Assembly: GCA_018110785.1 (NCBI GenBank)
Contig: JAGBHD010000001.1
Coordinates: 1 to 50,803 of the forward strand
DNA: 50,803 nt
Reading direction: 5' to 3'
DNA from: Oscillospiraceae bacterium
GTDB taxonomy: Bacteria > Bacillota > Clostridia > Oscillospirales > JAGBHD01
Positions 8,800 to 18,080 of this stretch are shown in pieces. Positions within the stretch are counted from its first letter, which is position 1, and each line of letters begins with the position of its first letter. Under the pieces are notes generated by a model, which saw only the letters and a list, made by a program, of their open reading frames with translations, had not been told where the DNA came from and ran no database searches. The position numbers and the translations under genes were made by a program.

Positions 8800-9723
8800 A
8801 TGAAAAAAACACCTTTGATAATAGTTTGCGGTCCTACTGCATCTGGTAAAACCGGATTGTCGATAGAACTTGCTAAAAAAATTAATACAGAAATAATATC
8901 AGCAGATTCAATTCAGATTTATAAAGGAATAGAAGTATTATCTGCTGCTCCGAATGAAAAGGAAAAAGAGGGAATACCTCATCATTTGATCGGTTTTAAA
9001 GATTTATCCGAAGAATATTCGGTGAGTGATTTTATAAGAGATGCTGAAAAAGCTATTTCTGAGATTTCGGAAAAAGGAAAAATTCCGATTATTTGCGGTG
9101 GAACAGGGCTTTATATAAGCTCTCTTATAGATGGAATCGACTTTTCTGTTAATTCTAATAGTGCCGAAGTTCGTGCGAGGCTTGAAGCTATAACTGAAAA
9201 AGAAGGAACAGAAAAACTATATAGTATTCTTTCTGAAAAAGATCCCGAAGCCGCAGTATGGATTCATCCCAACAACAAGGTCAGAATTATAAGAGCTTTG
9301 GAAATTATGGAGATAACAGGGACAACCTTTTCTGAATATCGAAGGAAAGCGGCAGAAAATGAGTCCCAATATGATTCGATTGTTTTTTTCTTAAATAAAA
9401 GAAACCGAGAAAGCCTTTATAGCGATATAGAGCTTCGTGTTGATAAAATGATAGAAGCGGGGATGGAGAAAGAGGCAAAAACCGCTCTTGAAAAATCCCC
9501 CTCAAAAACTGCTCTTGCGGCAATAGGTCTTAAAGAATTTTCTTCCAATGAACCATTAGAAGAGATTGTTTCTAAGATAAAAAAAGGAACAAGGAATTAT
9601 GCTAAGCGTCAGATTTCTTGGTTTTCAAGAATAAAAGAAAGCGTAAAACTTTATAAAGAAGATTTTTCTTCGCCTCAGGAAATGGCAGATTTTTGTTTAA
9701 CTAAAATAAAGGAGAGATTTTAG
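8800..9723 (+). CDS. miaA: tRNA dimethylallyltransferase MiaA
   Basis: MiaA transfers a dimethylallyl group from DMAPP to N6 of A37 in tRNAs that read UNN codons. The P-loop GPTASGKT is at residues 11-18, and SADSIQIYKG (residues 34-43) supplies the catalytic aspartate region. PHHLIGF and CGGTGLY are conserved. The usual GTAKP segment reads LSAAPN here, a modest departure. The 307-residue length is normal. Its substrate DMAPP would come from the MEP pathway partly encoded downstream (dxr, ispG). It is cotranscribed with mutL, as in many bacteria. Confidence 0.95.
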   Translation: MKKTPLIIVCGPTASGKTGLSIELAKKINTEIISADSIQIYKGIEVLSAAPNEKEKEGIPHHLIGFKDLSEEYSVSDFIRDAEKAISEISEKGKIPIICGGTGLYISSLIDGIDFSVNSNSAEVRARLEAITEKEGTEKLYSILSEKDPEAAVWIHPNNKVRIIRALEIMEITGTTFSEYRRKAAENESQYDSIVFFLNKRNRESLYSDIELRVDKMIEAGMEKEAKTALEKSPSKTALAAIGLKEFSSNEPLEEIVSKIKKGTRNYAKRQISWFSRIKESVKLYKEDFSSPQEMADFCLTKIKERF

Positions 9724-9725
9724 CT

Positions 9726-10937
9726 TTGAAGAATAAAAAAGTGTTATTAATAGCTTCTTTTGCTTTAATTGGCTATATTGCTTTTCAGCTTTTTCAATAT
9801 TTCAGCTATGCGTATGAAACGGAAGTTGCGCTCTCCTTTGAGGTTTCGGATAGCATGAGAGTAAACGGTGTTTTTGTCCGTGAAGAGCAAATAATTAACA
9901 CACCATATAGTGGTAATGTTCATTATCTTTTAAACGACGGAAGCAAGGTTTCCAATTATTACGAGGTTGCGGAAGTTTTCCAGAACAGCGCGGATTCTGA
10001 TTTGCAGATGAAAATAAATTATCTTACTGCTCAAAAAAGCGTTTTAACAGAATCTCAGGATGCAGGAGCTTTGGCATCTTATGATGTTGACCTTGTATCA
10101 AAGCAGATAGGCGAATATTTTGGAAATATATATGATATGTCCGTAACCGGTAATTTGAGCGACTTATCAACCGAAAAGGATAACTTACTTATATATTTAA
10201 ACCGAAGAAGAATTTCTTTAGGAATAGATAGTGGTTACAATTCGCGTATTGCAGAAATAGAAAGAGAGATTGCTTCTCTCAGAAATCAAATTAAATACGC
10301 TCCTAAAAAGATTTATTCTCCTTATTCTGGATATTTTGTTTCCGGAACTGACGGATTAGAGAATATGCTTTCTTGTTCGAATTTTACAGATAAAAGCTAT
10401 GAAGACCTATATTCATTAGTAACAGGTGAAGTCAACGGTGAGGAAAAGAATAAATATCTCGGAAAAATAATAACTGATTATACTTGGTATTATGCTTTTC
10501 CTGTAACATCGGCATCGGCAGAACGCTTGAACATAGGAGAAAATATAAAAGTAAAGTTTTCTTTTAACGGCGACGATAGTACCGAAATGACAGTATATGA
10601 AATTATTTATGATTCTACAGAAGAAAATGCAGTTATAGTTTTATCCTGTGATATAATGTCGGAATATATTTCCTCTGCAAGATACTATCAGGCAGATGTA
10701 ATATTTAATAATTTCAGCGGTCTTAAAATAGCAAAAAGCGCCGAAAGAATACTTGATGGAGAACGCGGAGTTTATATAAAACTCGGGAATCAGATAAAAT
10801 TCAAAAAACTGAATGTTTTATATGAAACAGATGAGTATCTCATAACAAAAGTTTCTTCGGATAATTCATATGTTCGCCTTTATGATGAGGTTGTTGTTGA
10901 GGGTAAAGACCTTTATAACGGAAAACACATAAATTAA
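9726..10937 (+). CDS. HlyD-like membrane protein linked to the sepF cluster
   Basis: The protein has one N-terminal membrane segment (about residues 6-25) and a large outer part. The beginning of that part has a split-hairpin, biotinyl-lipoyl-like look (YSGNVHYLLNDGSKV), followed by a helical stretch (about 95-195), the matching YSPYSGYFVSG half and beta-rich C-terminal domains. This is the periplasmic-adaptor (HlyD) arrangement, used in Gram-positives without an outer membrane. No transporter gene is adjacent. Its fixed place before sepF suggests a division- or envelope-related role, which is inference. The start codon is TTG with AAAGGAGA about nine bases upstream. miaA ends two bases earlier. 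Confidence 0.6.
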   Translation: MKNKKVLLIASFALIGYIAFQLFQYFSYAYETEVALSFEVSDSMRVNGVFVREEQIINTPYSGNVHYLLNDGSKVSNYYEVAEVFQNSADSDLQMKINYLTAQKSVLTESQDAGALASYDVDLVSKQIGEYFGNIYDMSVTGNLSDLSTEKDNLLIYLNRRRISLGIDSGYNSRIAEIEREIASLRNQIKYAPKKIYSPYSGYFVSGTDGLENMLSCSNFTDKSYEDLYSLVTGEVNGEEKNKYLGKIITDYTWYYAFPVTSASAERLNIGENIKVKFSFNGDDSTEMTVYEIIYDSTEENAVIVLSCDIMSEYISSARYYQADVIFNNFSGLKIAKSAERILDGERGVYIKLGNQIKFKKLNVLYETDEYLITKVSSDNSYVRLYDEVVVEGKDLYNGKHIN

Positions 10938-10947
10938 TCGGGATAGG

Positions 10948-10976
10948 TTGACAATAACGACTTTTTGTCGCATAAT
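10948..10976 (+). promoter_or_regulatory. SigA-type promoter for sepF-ylmH-divIVA
   Basis: TTGACA at 10948-10953, a 17-base spacer and CATAAT at 10971-10976. The spacer contains a small dyad (CGAC-TTTTT-GTCG, 10958-10970) that could bind a regulator, though it may be chance. Confidence 0.7.
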
Positions 10977-11011
10977 AATAAGAGATGTTTTTTTAGGGAG
11001 GAGCTATATAA

Positions 11012-11449
11012 ATGTCAATGTTTGATACCATTAAAAATTTGATGAAATCCGCTGATGATGAAGAATTTGAAACAAATGAAGTTCTCGAAGAAACCGAAGT
11101 TATCGGTCGCAGTAAAAAAGAATATAAAGAGGAGTCTGAGGGAAAAAACCGTGTTGTAAATATTCATGCAACAGCTCAGTTGCAGGTTGTTTTGGTAAAA
11201 CCCGAAAGATTTGATGATGCAAGTACAGTAGCAGATCATCTTTTATCCAAGCGTACAGTTGTTTTAAATTTGGAATCTACAAATAAAGATGTTTCCAGAC
11301 GCCTTATTGACTTTTTAAGCGGTGTTGCATACGCTAACAACGGTCAGATAAAGCGCGTTGCAAATAGTACATTTATTATAACTCCTTATAATGTAGATTT
11401 TATGGGAGATATTCTCGGCGAGCTTGAAAATAACGGAATGTTTTATTAA
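11012..11449 (+). CDS. sepF: Cell division protein SepF
   Basis: SepF binds the FtsZ C-terminal tail and anchors the Z ring to the membrane through an N-terminal amphipathic helix. Here that helix is MSMFDTIKNLMKS, followed by an acidic linker (about residues 14-45) and the compact SepF fold (about 48-135) with LVKPERFDDA and the KRTVVLNLE strand. The length of 145 residues is typical. The ATG follows GGGAGGAGC. Its stop overlaps the ylmH start (TAATG), which couples the two genes. The context sepF-ylmH-divIVA-ileS-lspA is the classic Gram-positive division cluster, here without ylmE and ylmG. Confidence 0.95.
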   Translation: MSMFDTIKNLMKSADDEEFETNEVLEETEVIGRSKKEYKEESEGKNRVVNIHATAQLQVVLVKPERFDDASTVADHLLSKRTVVLNLESTNKDVSRRLIDFLSGVAYANNGQIKRVANSTFIITPYNVDFMGDILGELENNGMFY

Positions 11450-12189
11450 TGATAGATAAGAATAATCTTTTGCGTTCGCGCTTAGAGGACTATGTAGAGG
11501 ATAGTTATTCAGAAAATGATTATGTAAAATTTACCGATTTTCTTGATGAATTTGAATGTTCGGTTGTAATAGAATTTTTCAAAAGTATTTGTTTTGAAAA
11601 TTATATTTTATTCGGTGGATATGAACAAGCGTCAAGGAAGATGTTAGCTGTCTTTTCAGATGATACTCCGAATAATTTTCCATTCGAAATTTTAAAGCTT
11701 CAGTTTTCAAATAAGGATTATCTTAATCATAGGAATATTCTCGGAGCTTTAATGAATTTAAATATTGCGCGCAGTACAATAGGTGATATTTGTTTGATAG
11801 ATGAACAGGCCTATATTTTTTGTACAACGGCTGCCGCGGTGGTTATAAAAAACGAGCTTGAATATGTAGGCAGGAGCAAGATATTAATCTCAGAAGCCGA
11901 ACCTATGATGGATTATTCGCCCAAAAAAGTTTCAGAGCAATATGTTATATCGTCAGAGCGATTGGATTGTATAATATCGGCGGTAACAAATTGCAGCAGA
12001 AATAAAGCAGAAGAGCTTATTTCATCATCTTTAGTTTTTGTAAACGGAGCTATTGAGAAAAATAGCTCTAAAAAAATAAAAGAGAATTCAAAAATCAGCG
12101 TCAGAGGATTTGGAAAGTTTGAAATAACCGATCTTTCAGAAAGAACCCGACGCGACAAAATTAAGTTAAAAATTTTTAAATTTATATAA
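11449..12189 (+). CDS. ylmH: YlmH, S4-domain RNA-binding protein
   Basis: YlmH is a cytoplasmic RNA-binding protein encoded in the division cluster. In Bacillus it has been linked to division and to ribosome-associated quality control. The N-terminal two thirds carry the family hallmark LNHRNILGALMNL (about residues 90-105). The C-terminal S4 domain (about 178-240) shows RLDCIISAVTNCSRNKA and the turn LVFVNGAIEKNSS. It overlaps sepF by one base and is followed 10 bases later by divIVA, so expression of the three is coupled. Confidence 0.9.
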   Translation: MIDKNNLLRSRLEDYVEDSYSENDYVKFTDFLDEFECSVVIEFFKSICFENYILFGGYEQASRKMLAVFSDDTPNNFPFEILKLQFSNKDYLNHRNILGALMNLNIARSTIGDICLIDEQAYIFCTTAAAVVIKNELEYVGRSKILISEAEPMMDYSPKKVSEQYVISSERLDCIISAVTNCSRNKAEELISSSLVFVNGAIEKNSSKKIKENSKISVRGFGKFEITDLSERTRRDKIKLKIFKFI

Positions 12190-12205
12190 GTGGGGAGCAA
12201 TGTTT

Positions 12206-12961
12206 ATGATTAATGCAGATGCAATCCGTGAGGCAAAATTTGAGAAAACCGCTGTTTTCGGTTATAAAGCTGAAGATGTAGATCAGTTTTTAGCAGAAGT
12301 AGCAAAGGCTTTCGAGCAGCTAGAAGAAGAAAAGGCTGACCTCGAAGAAAAAATTGTTGTTCTCGCAGAAGGAATTGAGAGTTATCGCGAACAGGAAGAA
12401 AGCTTAAAAACAACCCTTTTAGCGGCTCAACGTCTTTCCGATTCTCTTGTTAAAGAGGCAAAAGCAAAGGCCGATGAAATTTTAGAAAATGCTAAAGCTC
12501 AATCTGCTCAGATTGATAAAGATGCAGCTAAAAAGCGAGATGCAGCTGAGCGCGAAATTAATCGCGATATGGATAAGGAGAGAAAGAATCTTCTTCGTAT
12601 TCAAAAAGAAGTTACTTCCTTTAAAGCGAATTTGCTTGACCTCTATAAGCATCATCTTGACCTTATAACAGCCTTGCCCGAGTTTGAAGACGAAGAGGCG
12701 GAAGAGGAAATTGTAACAGAGGTTGTAGAAGAAATTGCAGAGGAAACTGTAGTAGTTTGTGAGCCTGAAAAGGAAACTATAGAAAAAACAGATATTAAAG
12801 AAGATATAATAGAATTTTCATCTGAAATTATCGAGCCTACTATTATTGAGGAAATTTCGGAAAAAGAATATACAGAAGATGATAATAATAATGACGACGA
12901 ACAACCTTCTTTATTTGGCGATATTCGCTTTGGAGAAGATTTTACGGTTTCGGATAAATAA
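12206..12961 (+). CDS. divIVA: DivIVA-family cell division/polarity protein
   Basis: DivIVA binds curved membrane at septa and poles and places division and sporulation partners. The N-terminal lipid-binding domain is clear (IREAKFEKTAVFGYKAEDVD), followed by a long coiled coil (about residues 25-150) rich in Glu, Lys and Ala. The tail, from about residue 165, is extremely acidic (runs of EDEEAEEE type) and of low complexity. An ATG at 12200 is also in frame, but GGGGAG sits only two bases before it. The ATG at 12206 has the proper eight-base spacing and is preferred (251 residues). Confidence 0.93.
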   Translation: MINADAIREAKFEKTAVFGYKAEDVDQFLAEVAKAFEQLEEEKADLEEKIVVLAEGIESYREQEESLKTTLLAAQRLSDSLVKEAKAKADEILENAKAQSAQIDKDAAKKRDAAEREINRDMDKERKNLLRIQKEVTSFKANLLDLYKHHLDLITALPEFEDEEAEEEIVTEVVEEIAEETVVVCEPEKETIEKTDIKEDIIEFSSEIIEPTIIEEISEKEYTEDDNNNDDEQPSLFGDIRFGEDFTVSDK

Positions 12962-12986
12962 ATTTTGAGGAGTTTCAACGATACTT

Positions 12987-15782
12987 ATGGCAATAGATTA
13001 TAATAGCACATTAAACCTACCTTTAACTGATTTTCCGATGCGTGCAGGTTTGCCGCAAAAGGAACCCGAATTTTTAAAGAATTGGGAAGAAGGTTCTCTT
13101 TATGAGAAAATTATAGAGAAGAATAAGAATAAACCTACCTATATTCTTCACGATGGACCTCCTTTTGCAAACGGTGATATCCATCTCGGAACAGCAATGA
13201 ATAAGGTTTTAAAAGACTTTATCGTTAAATATAAAAATATGAATGGGTTTAATTCACCCTTTGTCCCCGGTTGGGATACCCATGGTCTTCCTATCGAGCT
13301 TAAAGCTATGAAGAAGATGAATACAAACAAAGAGAATATGACTCCTTTGGAAATTCGCCGTGTTTGTAACGATTTTGCGCATCTTTATATTGACGGACAG
13401 AAAAAGCAGTTCAAGCGTTTAGGAGTTTTAGGCGATTATAAAGATCCCTATCTTACATTAAAGCCAGAATTCGAAGCAAAAGAAATTCGTATATTCGGAG
13501 ATATGTATAAAAAGGGGTATATCTATAAAGGATTAAAGCCTGTTTATTGGTGTCCTAAATGTGAAACAGCTTTAGCAGAAGCAGAAATTGATTATGCGGA
13601 TATTCCTTGCGATTCTATATATGTTAAATTCCCGCTTTCAAAAGATAACGGAGCTATCAAAAATCTTGGGATTGATGCTTCCAAGGTTAATTTCGTTATC
13701 TGGACAACAACAACATGGACTCTTCCGGGAAACCTTGCAGTTTGCTTAGGTCCTGATTATACCTATGCCTTTGTAGAGGTAAATGGGGAGATATTGGTTA
13801 TTGCTGAAGAACTCATTTCTTCTGTTATGGAAGCGGCTGAAATTTCTGAGTATAAAATTCTTGCTAAGGTTCAGGGTGTAGAGCTTGAGCATTGTGAATG
13901 CGCTCATCCATTTATTGACCGTATTTCCAAGGTTATTGTTGGAAGCCATGTAACCTTAGAAAGTGGTACAGGTTGTGTTCACACTGCCCCTGGTTTCGGT
14001 GTTGACGACTTTGAGGTCTGCAACCATTATGATGATATCGGAATAGTTGTTCCTGTTGACAATAAAGGTCTTCTTACAAAAGAAGCAGGGGAGTTCGAAG
14101 GGCTAACAACTGATAAAGCTAATGTTGTTATCTTAGAAAAATTAAAAGAATTAAATGTTTTATTTGCAGAAAAGAAGATTCAGCATCAGTATCCTCATTG
14201 TTGGAGATGTAAAAACCCGATAATCTTCAGAGCAACAGAACAATGGTTCTGCTCTATTGATGCCTTTAAAAATCAAGCTATAGAAGAAGTTCGCAAAATA
14301 GAATGGATTCCTGAGTGGGGCGAAGACAAAATAGCAGGAATGATAAGTGATAGAAGCGACTGGTGTATTTCCCGTCAGCGTAATTGGGGTGTTCCTTTCC
14401 CGATATTCTTCTGCAAAAACTGCGGAAAAGATTATTTAACTGATGCTTCTATTGATAAGCTTGTCGCTATTTTTGGAAAAGAGGGTAGCGATGCTTGGTG
14501 GAAATATACCGCCGAAGAGCTTATAAGCGAAGGCGCAACTTGTCCTGAATGCGGATGCAAGGAATTTACCAAAGAAACCGATACAATGGATGGTTGGTTC
14601 GATTCAGGTGTTTCTCATGCCGCTGTTTTGATGGAGAGAGAGGACCTTAAATGGCCCGCAGATCTCTATTTAGAAGGAAACGATCAGTATAGAGGTTGGT
14701 TCCAATCTTCTCTTCTTACAAGCGTTGCTTGGACAGGCAAGGCTCCTTATAAAGCCGTTTGTACCCACGGTTGGGTTGTTGACGGTGAAGGTAAAAAAAT
14801 GTCTAAATCTCTTGGAAACGGAATTGTTCCTGAAGAGATCGTTAATCAGTATGGCGCTGATATTCTTCGTTTGTGGGTTGCTTCCAGCAACTACCATTCC
14901 GATGTAAGAATTTCTAAACAGATTCTTGCTCAGCTGTCCGAAGCATACAGAAAAATCAGAAATACAGCTCGTTTTATCTTAGGAAACTTAAATGGTTTTG
15001 ATCCTGAAAACGACCTTGTTTCCAATGATAAGCTTACCGATTTGGATAAATGGGCAATTATTCGTCTTGGCGAAGTTATAGATAAGGTGAAAGCGGCATA
15101 CGATGCTATGGATTTCCATGTTGTATTCCATACTATCCATAATTTCTGTGTTGTTGATCTTTCAAATTTCTATTTGGATATCGCTAAAGATCGCCTTTAT
15201 GTTGAAGCGGCTGACAGCGAAACCAGAAAAGCAGCCCAAACTACTATTTATAAAATCCTTTTAGCTCTTGATAAGCTTTTAGCTCCGATACTCTCTTTTA
15301 CTGCAGACGAAATCTGGCAGTATCTGCCTAAAACGGATGAATGCAAAAATATCGAAAGCGTATTACTTTGCGATATGCCCGAAGCTGAGAATATGAGTGT
15401 CGATGCTTCATTTATAGAAAAATTCAATAAAATACATGAGCTTCACGATGAAGTTAAAAAAGCGCTTGAAAGCGCCCGTTCCGAAAAGGTTATCGGTTCT
15501 TCACTTGAATCTGAAATTATAATTCATACAAAAGATGCCGCTTTGGCAGAGTTTATGAATAATAATGCCAAAGATTTAACTTCTATCTTTATTGCTTCTG
15601 CATTTTCAGTAGATACTGATGCAGAAGGAAGTTATGTATCCTCAGAACTTCCTATATCCGTAACTGTAAAGAAAGCAAACGGCGGAAAATGCTTGCGCTG
15701 TTGGACTTATAGCTCTACAGTAGGAACGGATTCTGAGCATCCTGATCTTTGTGCAAGATGCAAGAAGATTATTGTAGGCTAA
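12987..15782 (+). CDS. ileS: Isoleucyl-tRNA synthetase
   Basis: IleRS charges tRNA-Ile with isoleucine and edits mischarged valine. It is a class I synthetase of 931 residues with the HIGH-type motif GDIHLG (63-68), the editing domain in the middle (WTTTTWTLPGN region), KMSKS near residues 604-608 and a C-terminal zinc site made of CLRC (about 902-905) and CARC. This is the bacterial mupirocin-sensitive-type architecture. GAGGAG lies 14 bases before the ATG, longer than usual; an in-frame ATA at 12981 would have ideal spacing, but ATG remains the better call. There is no T-box leader, because only 25 bases separate it from divIVA. Confidence 0.97.
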   Translation: MAIDYNSTLNLPLTDFPMRAGLPQKEPEFLKNWEEGSLYEKIIEKNKNKPTYILHDGPPFANGDIHLGTAMNKVLKDFIVKYKNMNGFNSPFVPGWDTHGLPIELKAMKKMNTNKENMTPLEIRRVCNDFAHLYIDGQKKQFKRLGVLGDYKDPYLTLKPEFEAKEIRIFGDMYKKGYIYKGLKPVYWCPKCETALAEAEIDYADIPCDSIYVKFPLSKDNGAIKNLGIDASKVNFVIWTTTTWTLPGNLAVCLGPDYTYAFVEVNGEILVIAEELISSVMEAAEISEYKILAKVQGVELEHCECAHPFIDRISKVIVGSHVTLESGTGCVHTAPGFGVDDFEVCNHYDDIGIVVPVDNKGLLTKEAGEFEGLTTDKANVVILEKLKELNVLFAEKKIQHQYPHCWRCKNPIIFRATEQWFCSIDAFKNQAIEEVRKIEWIPEWGEDKIAGMISDRSDWCISRQRNWGVPFPIFFCKNCGKDYLTDASIDKLVAIFGKEGSDAWWKYTAEELISEGATCPECGCKEFTKETDTMDGWFDSGVSHAAVLMEREDLKWPADLYLEGNDQYRGWFQSSLLTSVAWTGKAPYKAVCTHGWVVDGEGKKMSKSLGNGIVPEEIVNQYGADILRLWVASSNYHSDVRISKQILAQLSEAYRKIRNTARFILGNLNGFDPENDLVSNDKLTDLDKWAIIRLGEVIDKVKAAYDAMDFHVVFHTIHNFCVVDLSNFYLDIAKDRLYVEAADSETRKAAQTTIYKILLALDKLLAPILSFTADEIWQYLPKTDECKNIESVLLCDMPEAENMSVDASFIEKFNKIHELHDEVKKALESARSEKVIGSSLESEIIIHTKDAALAEFMNNNAKDLTSIFIASAFSVDTDAEGSYVSSELPISVTVKKANGGKCLRCWTYSSTVGTDSEHPDLCARCKKIIVG

Positions 15783-15790
15783 GATAAATA

Positions 15791-15818
15791 TCGCCGGAAA
15801 CAATTATGCTTCCGGCGA
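15791..15818 (+). other. Hairpin between ileS and lspA
   Basis: A perfect nine-base stem (TCGCCGGAA with TTCCGGCGA) closes a 10-base loop. The following bases are AT-rich but not a clean T run, so it is either a weak or partial terminator or an mRNA-stabilising hairpin inside the operon. Confidence 0.55.
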
Positions 15819-15843
15819 AATTTCTGAATTTATAGGTGAACCA

Positions 15844-16317
15844 ATGAGAAAATTTAAAGACCGTATAGTTGCGTTTTTAGTTATCCTCAGCCTTATAGGA
15901 ATAGACCAGATAACAAAAATACTTGCAACCGATCTTTTAAAACCCGTAGAAGAAATTCCTATTATAGGAGAGCTTTTAGTCTTTCGGTATTGCGTTAATA
16001 CGGGGGCTGCTTTCAGCATGTTTCAAAATAATAAGTTTCTCTTGATAGGATTAACAAGTATTTTGCTTATCGGGGGGCTTGTTCTTATATTTGGCGGATT
16101 TATCAAGAAAAAAGTTCCACTTTATGCAGTTTCTGTTGTTTTAGCGGGCGGAATTGGAAACTTAATTGACCGAATTTTATTAGGTTATGTAACCGATTTT
16201 ATCTATATAAAGGTTATTGATTTTGCAATATTTAACTTTGCCGATATGTGTGTAACTATCGGGGGTGTTTTCTTGGTAGTTTATCTTATCTTTTTCGATA
16301 AGGAAAGCAAAGCATGA
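15844..16317 (+). CDS. lspA: Lipoprotein signal peptidase (signal peptidase II)
   Basis: LspA cleaves the signal peptide from diacylglyceryl-modified prolipoproteins, such as the nuclease, GerAC-type and peptide-binding lipoproteins in this window. It is an integral membrane aspartyl protease with four membrane segments. The catalytic aspartates are Asp109 in GNLIDRI and Asp118 in YVTDF, and the conserved VNTGAAFSM loop is present. The length of 157 residues is typical. AGGTGAACC precedes the ATG. The stop overlaps the next gene's start by four bases (ATGA). Confidence 0.96.
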   Translation: MRKFKDRIVAFLVILSLIGIDQITKILATDLLKPVEEIPIIGELLVFRYCVNTGAAFSMFQNNKFLLIGLTSILLIGGLVLIFGGFIKKKVPLYAVSVVLAGGIGNLIDRILLGYVTDFIYIKVIDFAIFNFADMCVTIGGVFLVVYLIFFDKESKA

Positions 16318-17237
16318 AAGAATATGAATTTATTGTTGAAGAAGATTTTTCAGGAGAAAGAATAGACCGCTATTTATCTGTAAAGCTTTCTAACATTACA
16401 CGTTCAAGAATACAGATAATTGCAGAAAACGGCGGTATTTCAGTTGGTGGAAAAACGGTAGGGAAGAATTATAAGGTCAAATCGGGCGAAACCATTTCTT
16501 TTTTTGAGGACGAGCCCGAAGAAATAGATGTTTCTCCCGAAGACATACCCCTTGATATTGTTTATGAAGATAGTGATGTTATTGTTGTAAACAAGAAAAA
16601 GGGAATGGTTGTTCACCCTGCCAGCGGAAACAAATCCGGAACGCTTGTTAATGCCTTATTATTCCATTGTAAGGGCTCTTTGTCAGGGATAAACGGATAT
16701 CTTCGCCCTGGAATTGTTCATAGAATCGATAAAGATACAAGCGGACTTATTATTGCGGCTAAGAATAATATATCTCATGTATCTTTAGCAGAGCAAATTA
16801 AAGTTCATGCCGTAAAGCGAGTTTATTATGCTATTTGTTACGGTCATCTTAAAGAAAAATCGGGAACGATTGATGCTCCGATAGGCAGAGATAAGAAAGA
16901 TCGTAAAAAAATGGCTGTAACTAAAGAAAACTCAAAAAATGCCATAACCCATTATGAGGTTTTAGCAGAATATGATAAATTTTCTTTAATAAAAGCAAAA
17001 CTTGAAACAGGAAGAACTCATCAAATAAGAGTTCATTTTTCTCATATAGGACATCCTTTGGCAGGAGATGTTGTTTACGGTCCTAAAAAGGTTATAACCG
17101 CTTTAGAGGGACAATGTCTGCATGCAAAAGAAATTGAGTTTCAGCACCCTACAAGCGGAGAAAAGATACATTTAGAAACAGATTTACCCGAATATTTTAG
17201 AAAATTTATCAGTCAACAGAAGGAGAGGATAATATGA
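16314..17237 (+). CDS. RluA/RluD-family ribosomal pseudouridine synthase
   Basis: It isomerises uridine to pseudouridine in rRNA; relatives act on helix 69 of 23S rRNA or on nearby sites. It has an N-terminal S4 RNA-binding domain (about residues 13-75) and a catalytic domain with HRIDKDTSGL (136-145), where Asp139 is the nucleophile. The GRTHQIRVH motif follows. The length of 307 residues fits RluD and the Bacillus YlyB, which also sits directly after lspA, so orthology to YlyB is likely. It overlaps lspA and the transketolase gene by ATGA at both ends. Confidence 0.93.
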   Translation: MKEYEFIVEEDFSGERIDRYLSVKLSNITRSRIQIIAENGGISVGGKTVGKNYKVKSGETISFFEDEPEEIDVSPEDIPLDIVYEDSDVIVVNKKKGMVVHPASGNKSGTLVNALLFHCKGSLSGINGYLRPGIVHRIDKDTSGLIIAAKNNISHVSLAEQIKVHAVKRVYYAICYGHLKEKSGTIDAPIGRDKKDRKKMAVTKENSKNAITHYEVLAEYDKFSLIKAKLETGRTHQIRVHFSHIGHPLAGDVVYGPKKVITALEGQCLHAKEIEFQHPTSGEKIHLETDLPEYFRKFISQQKERII

Positions 17238-18079
17238 ATGAAAAAGAATTAAAATTCCTAACTGCTACAGCAGATAAAATAAGGTTGGGAATTGTTAAAA
17301 GTACTTATGCGGCAAAGTCCGGTCATCCGGGAGGTTCTCTTTCGATTACTGATGTTCTCGCATACCTCTATTTTTATAAGATGAATATCGACCCTAACAA
17401 TGCTTCCGATGAAAATCGCGATAGATTTGTTCTCTCAAAAGGCCATGCAGCCCCTGGTCTTTATTCAACATTAGCAAACCGCGGATATTTTGATATATCA
17501 GAGTTGGAAAAATTAAGAAAGGTTGACGCAATGCTTCAGGGACATCCTGATATGAAGGGAACTCCCGGTGTTGATATGTCAACAGGCTCTTTAGGTCAGG
17601 GTGTTTCCGCTGCTTGCGGTATGGCGTATTTCGGAAAAGCTTTTAATAAAGATTACAAGGTTTATACCATTCTTGGCGATGGTGAGTGTGAAGAAGGTCA
17701 GGTTTGGGAAGCGGCTATGTTTGCAGGACAGAAAAAGCTTTCTAATTTAAGGGTTATTGTTGACCATAACGGTATGCAAATCGACGGAACTTTAGCCGAG
17801 GTAAACTCTCCTGAGCCGTTAGATGAAAAGTTTGCGGCTTTTGGATTTAATGTTATAAAATTAGATGATGCTCATGATTTTAATAAAATAGACGCCGCTT
17901 TTACAGCCGCTGATGAGGAAACCAATAGGCCTACCGCTATTATAATGGAAAGCATTAAAGGAAAAGGTGTTTCCTTTATGGAAAATCAAGTTTCTTGGCA
18001 CGGAAAAGCGCCTAATGAAGAACAATGCGCTATTGCTGTTAAGGAAATAGAAGATCGTTTGGCAAAGGAGGCAGAATAA
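17234..18079 (+). CDS. Transketolase, N-terminal subunit
   Basis: It forms the thiamine-diphosphate-binding half of a split transketolase, which moves two-carbon units between sugar phosphates in the non-oxidative pentose phosphate pathway. The motifs are SGHPGGSLS near residue 29, the GDGE motif opening GDGECEEGQVWEA near residue 148 (Mg/ThDP site), and KGKGVSFME near the end. The length of 281 residues is the usual size of the N-terminal subunit. The C-terminal subunit follows one base after the stop. Split transketolases are common in Clostridia. Confidence 0.93.
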   Translation: MNEKELKFLTATADKIRLGIVKSTYAAKSGHPGGSLSITDVLAYLYFYKMNIDPNNASDENRDRFVLSKGHAAPGLYSTLANRGYFDISELEKLRKVDAMLQGHPDMKGTPGVDMSTGSLGQGVSAACGMAYFGKAFNKDYKVYTILGDGECEEGQVWEAAMFAGQKKLSNLRVIVDHNGMQIDGTLAEVNSPEPLDEKFAAFGFNVIKLDDAHDFNKIDAAFTAADEETNRPTAIIMESIKGKGVSFMENQVSWHGKAPNEEQCAIAVKEIEDRLAKEAE

Positions 18080-18080
18080 T

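Noticed and set aside
12962-12986. T-box leader for ileS
   Set aside because: Only 25 bases separate divIVA from ileS, with no specifier stem, T-box motif or terminator.
12981-12989. ATA at 12981 as the ileS start, because its spacing to GAGGAG is better
   Set aside because: ATG at 12987 opens a normal IleS N terminus and a 14-base spacing is tolerable. I kept ATG.
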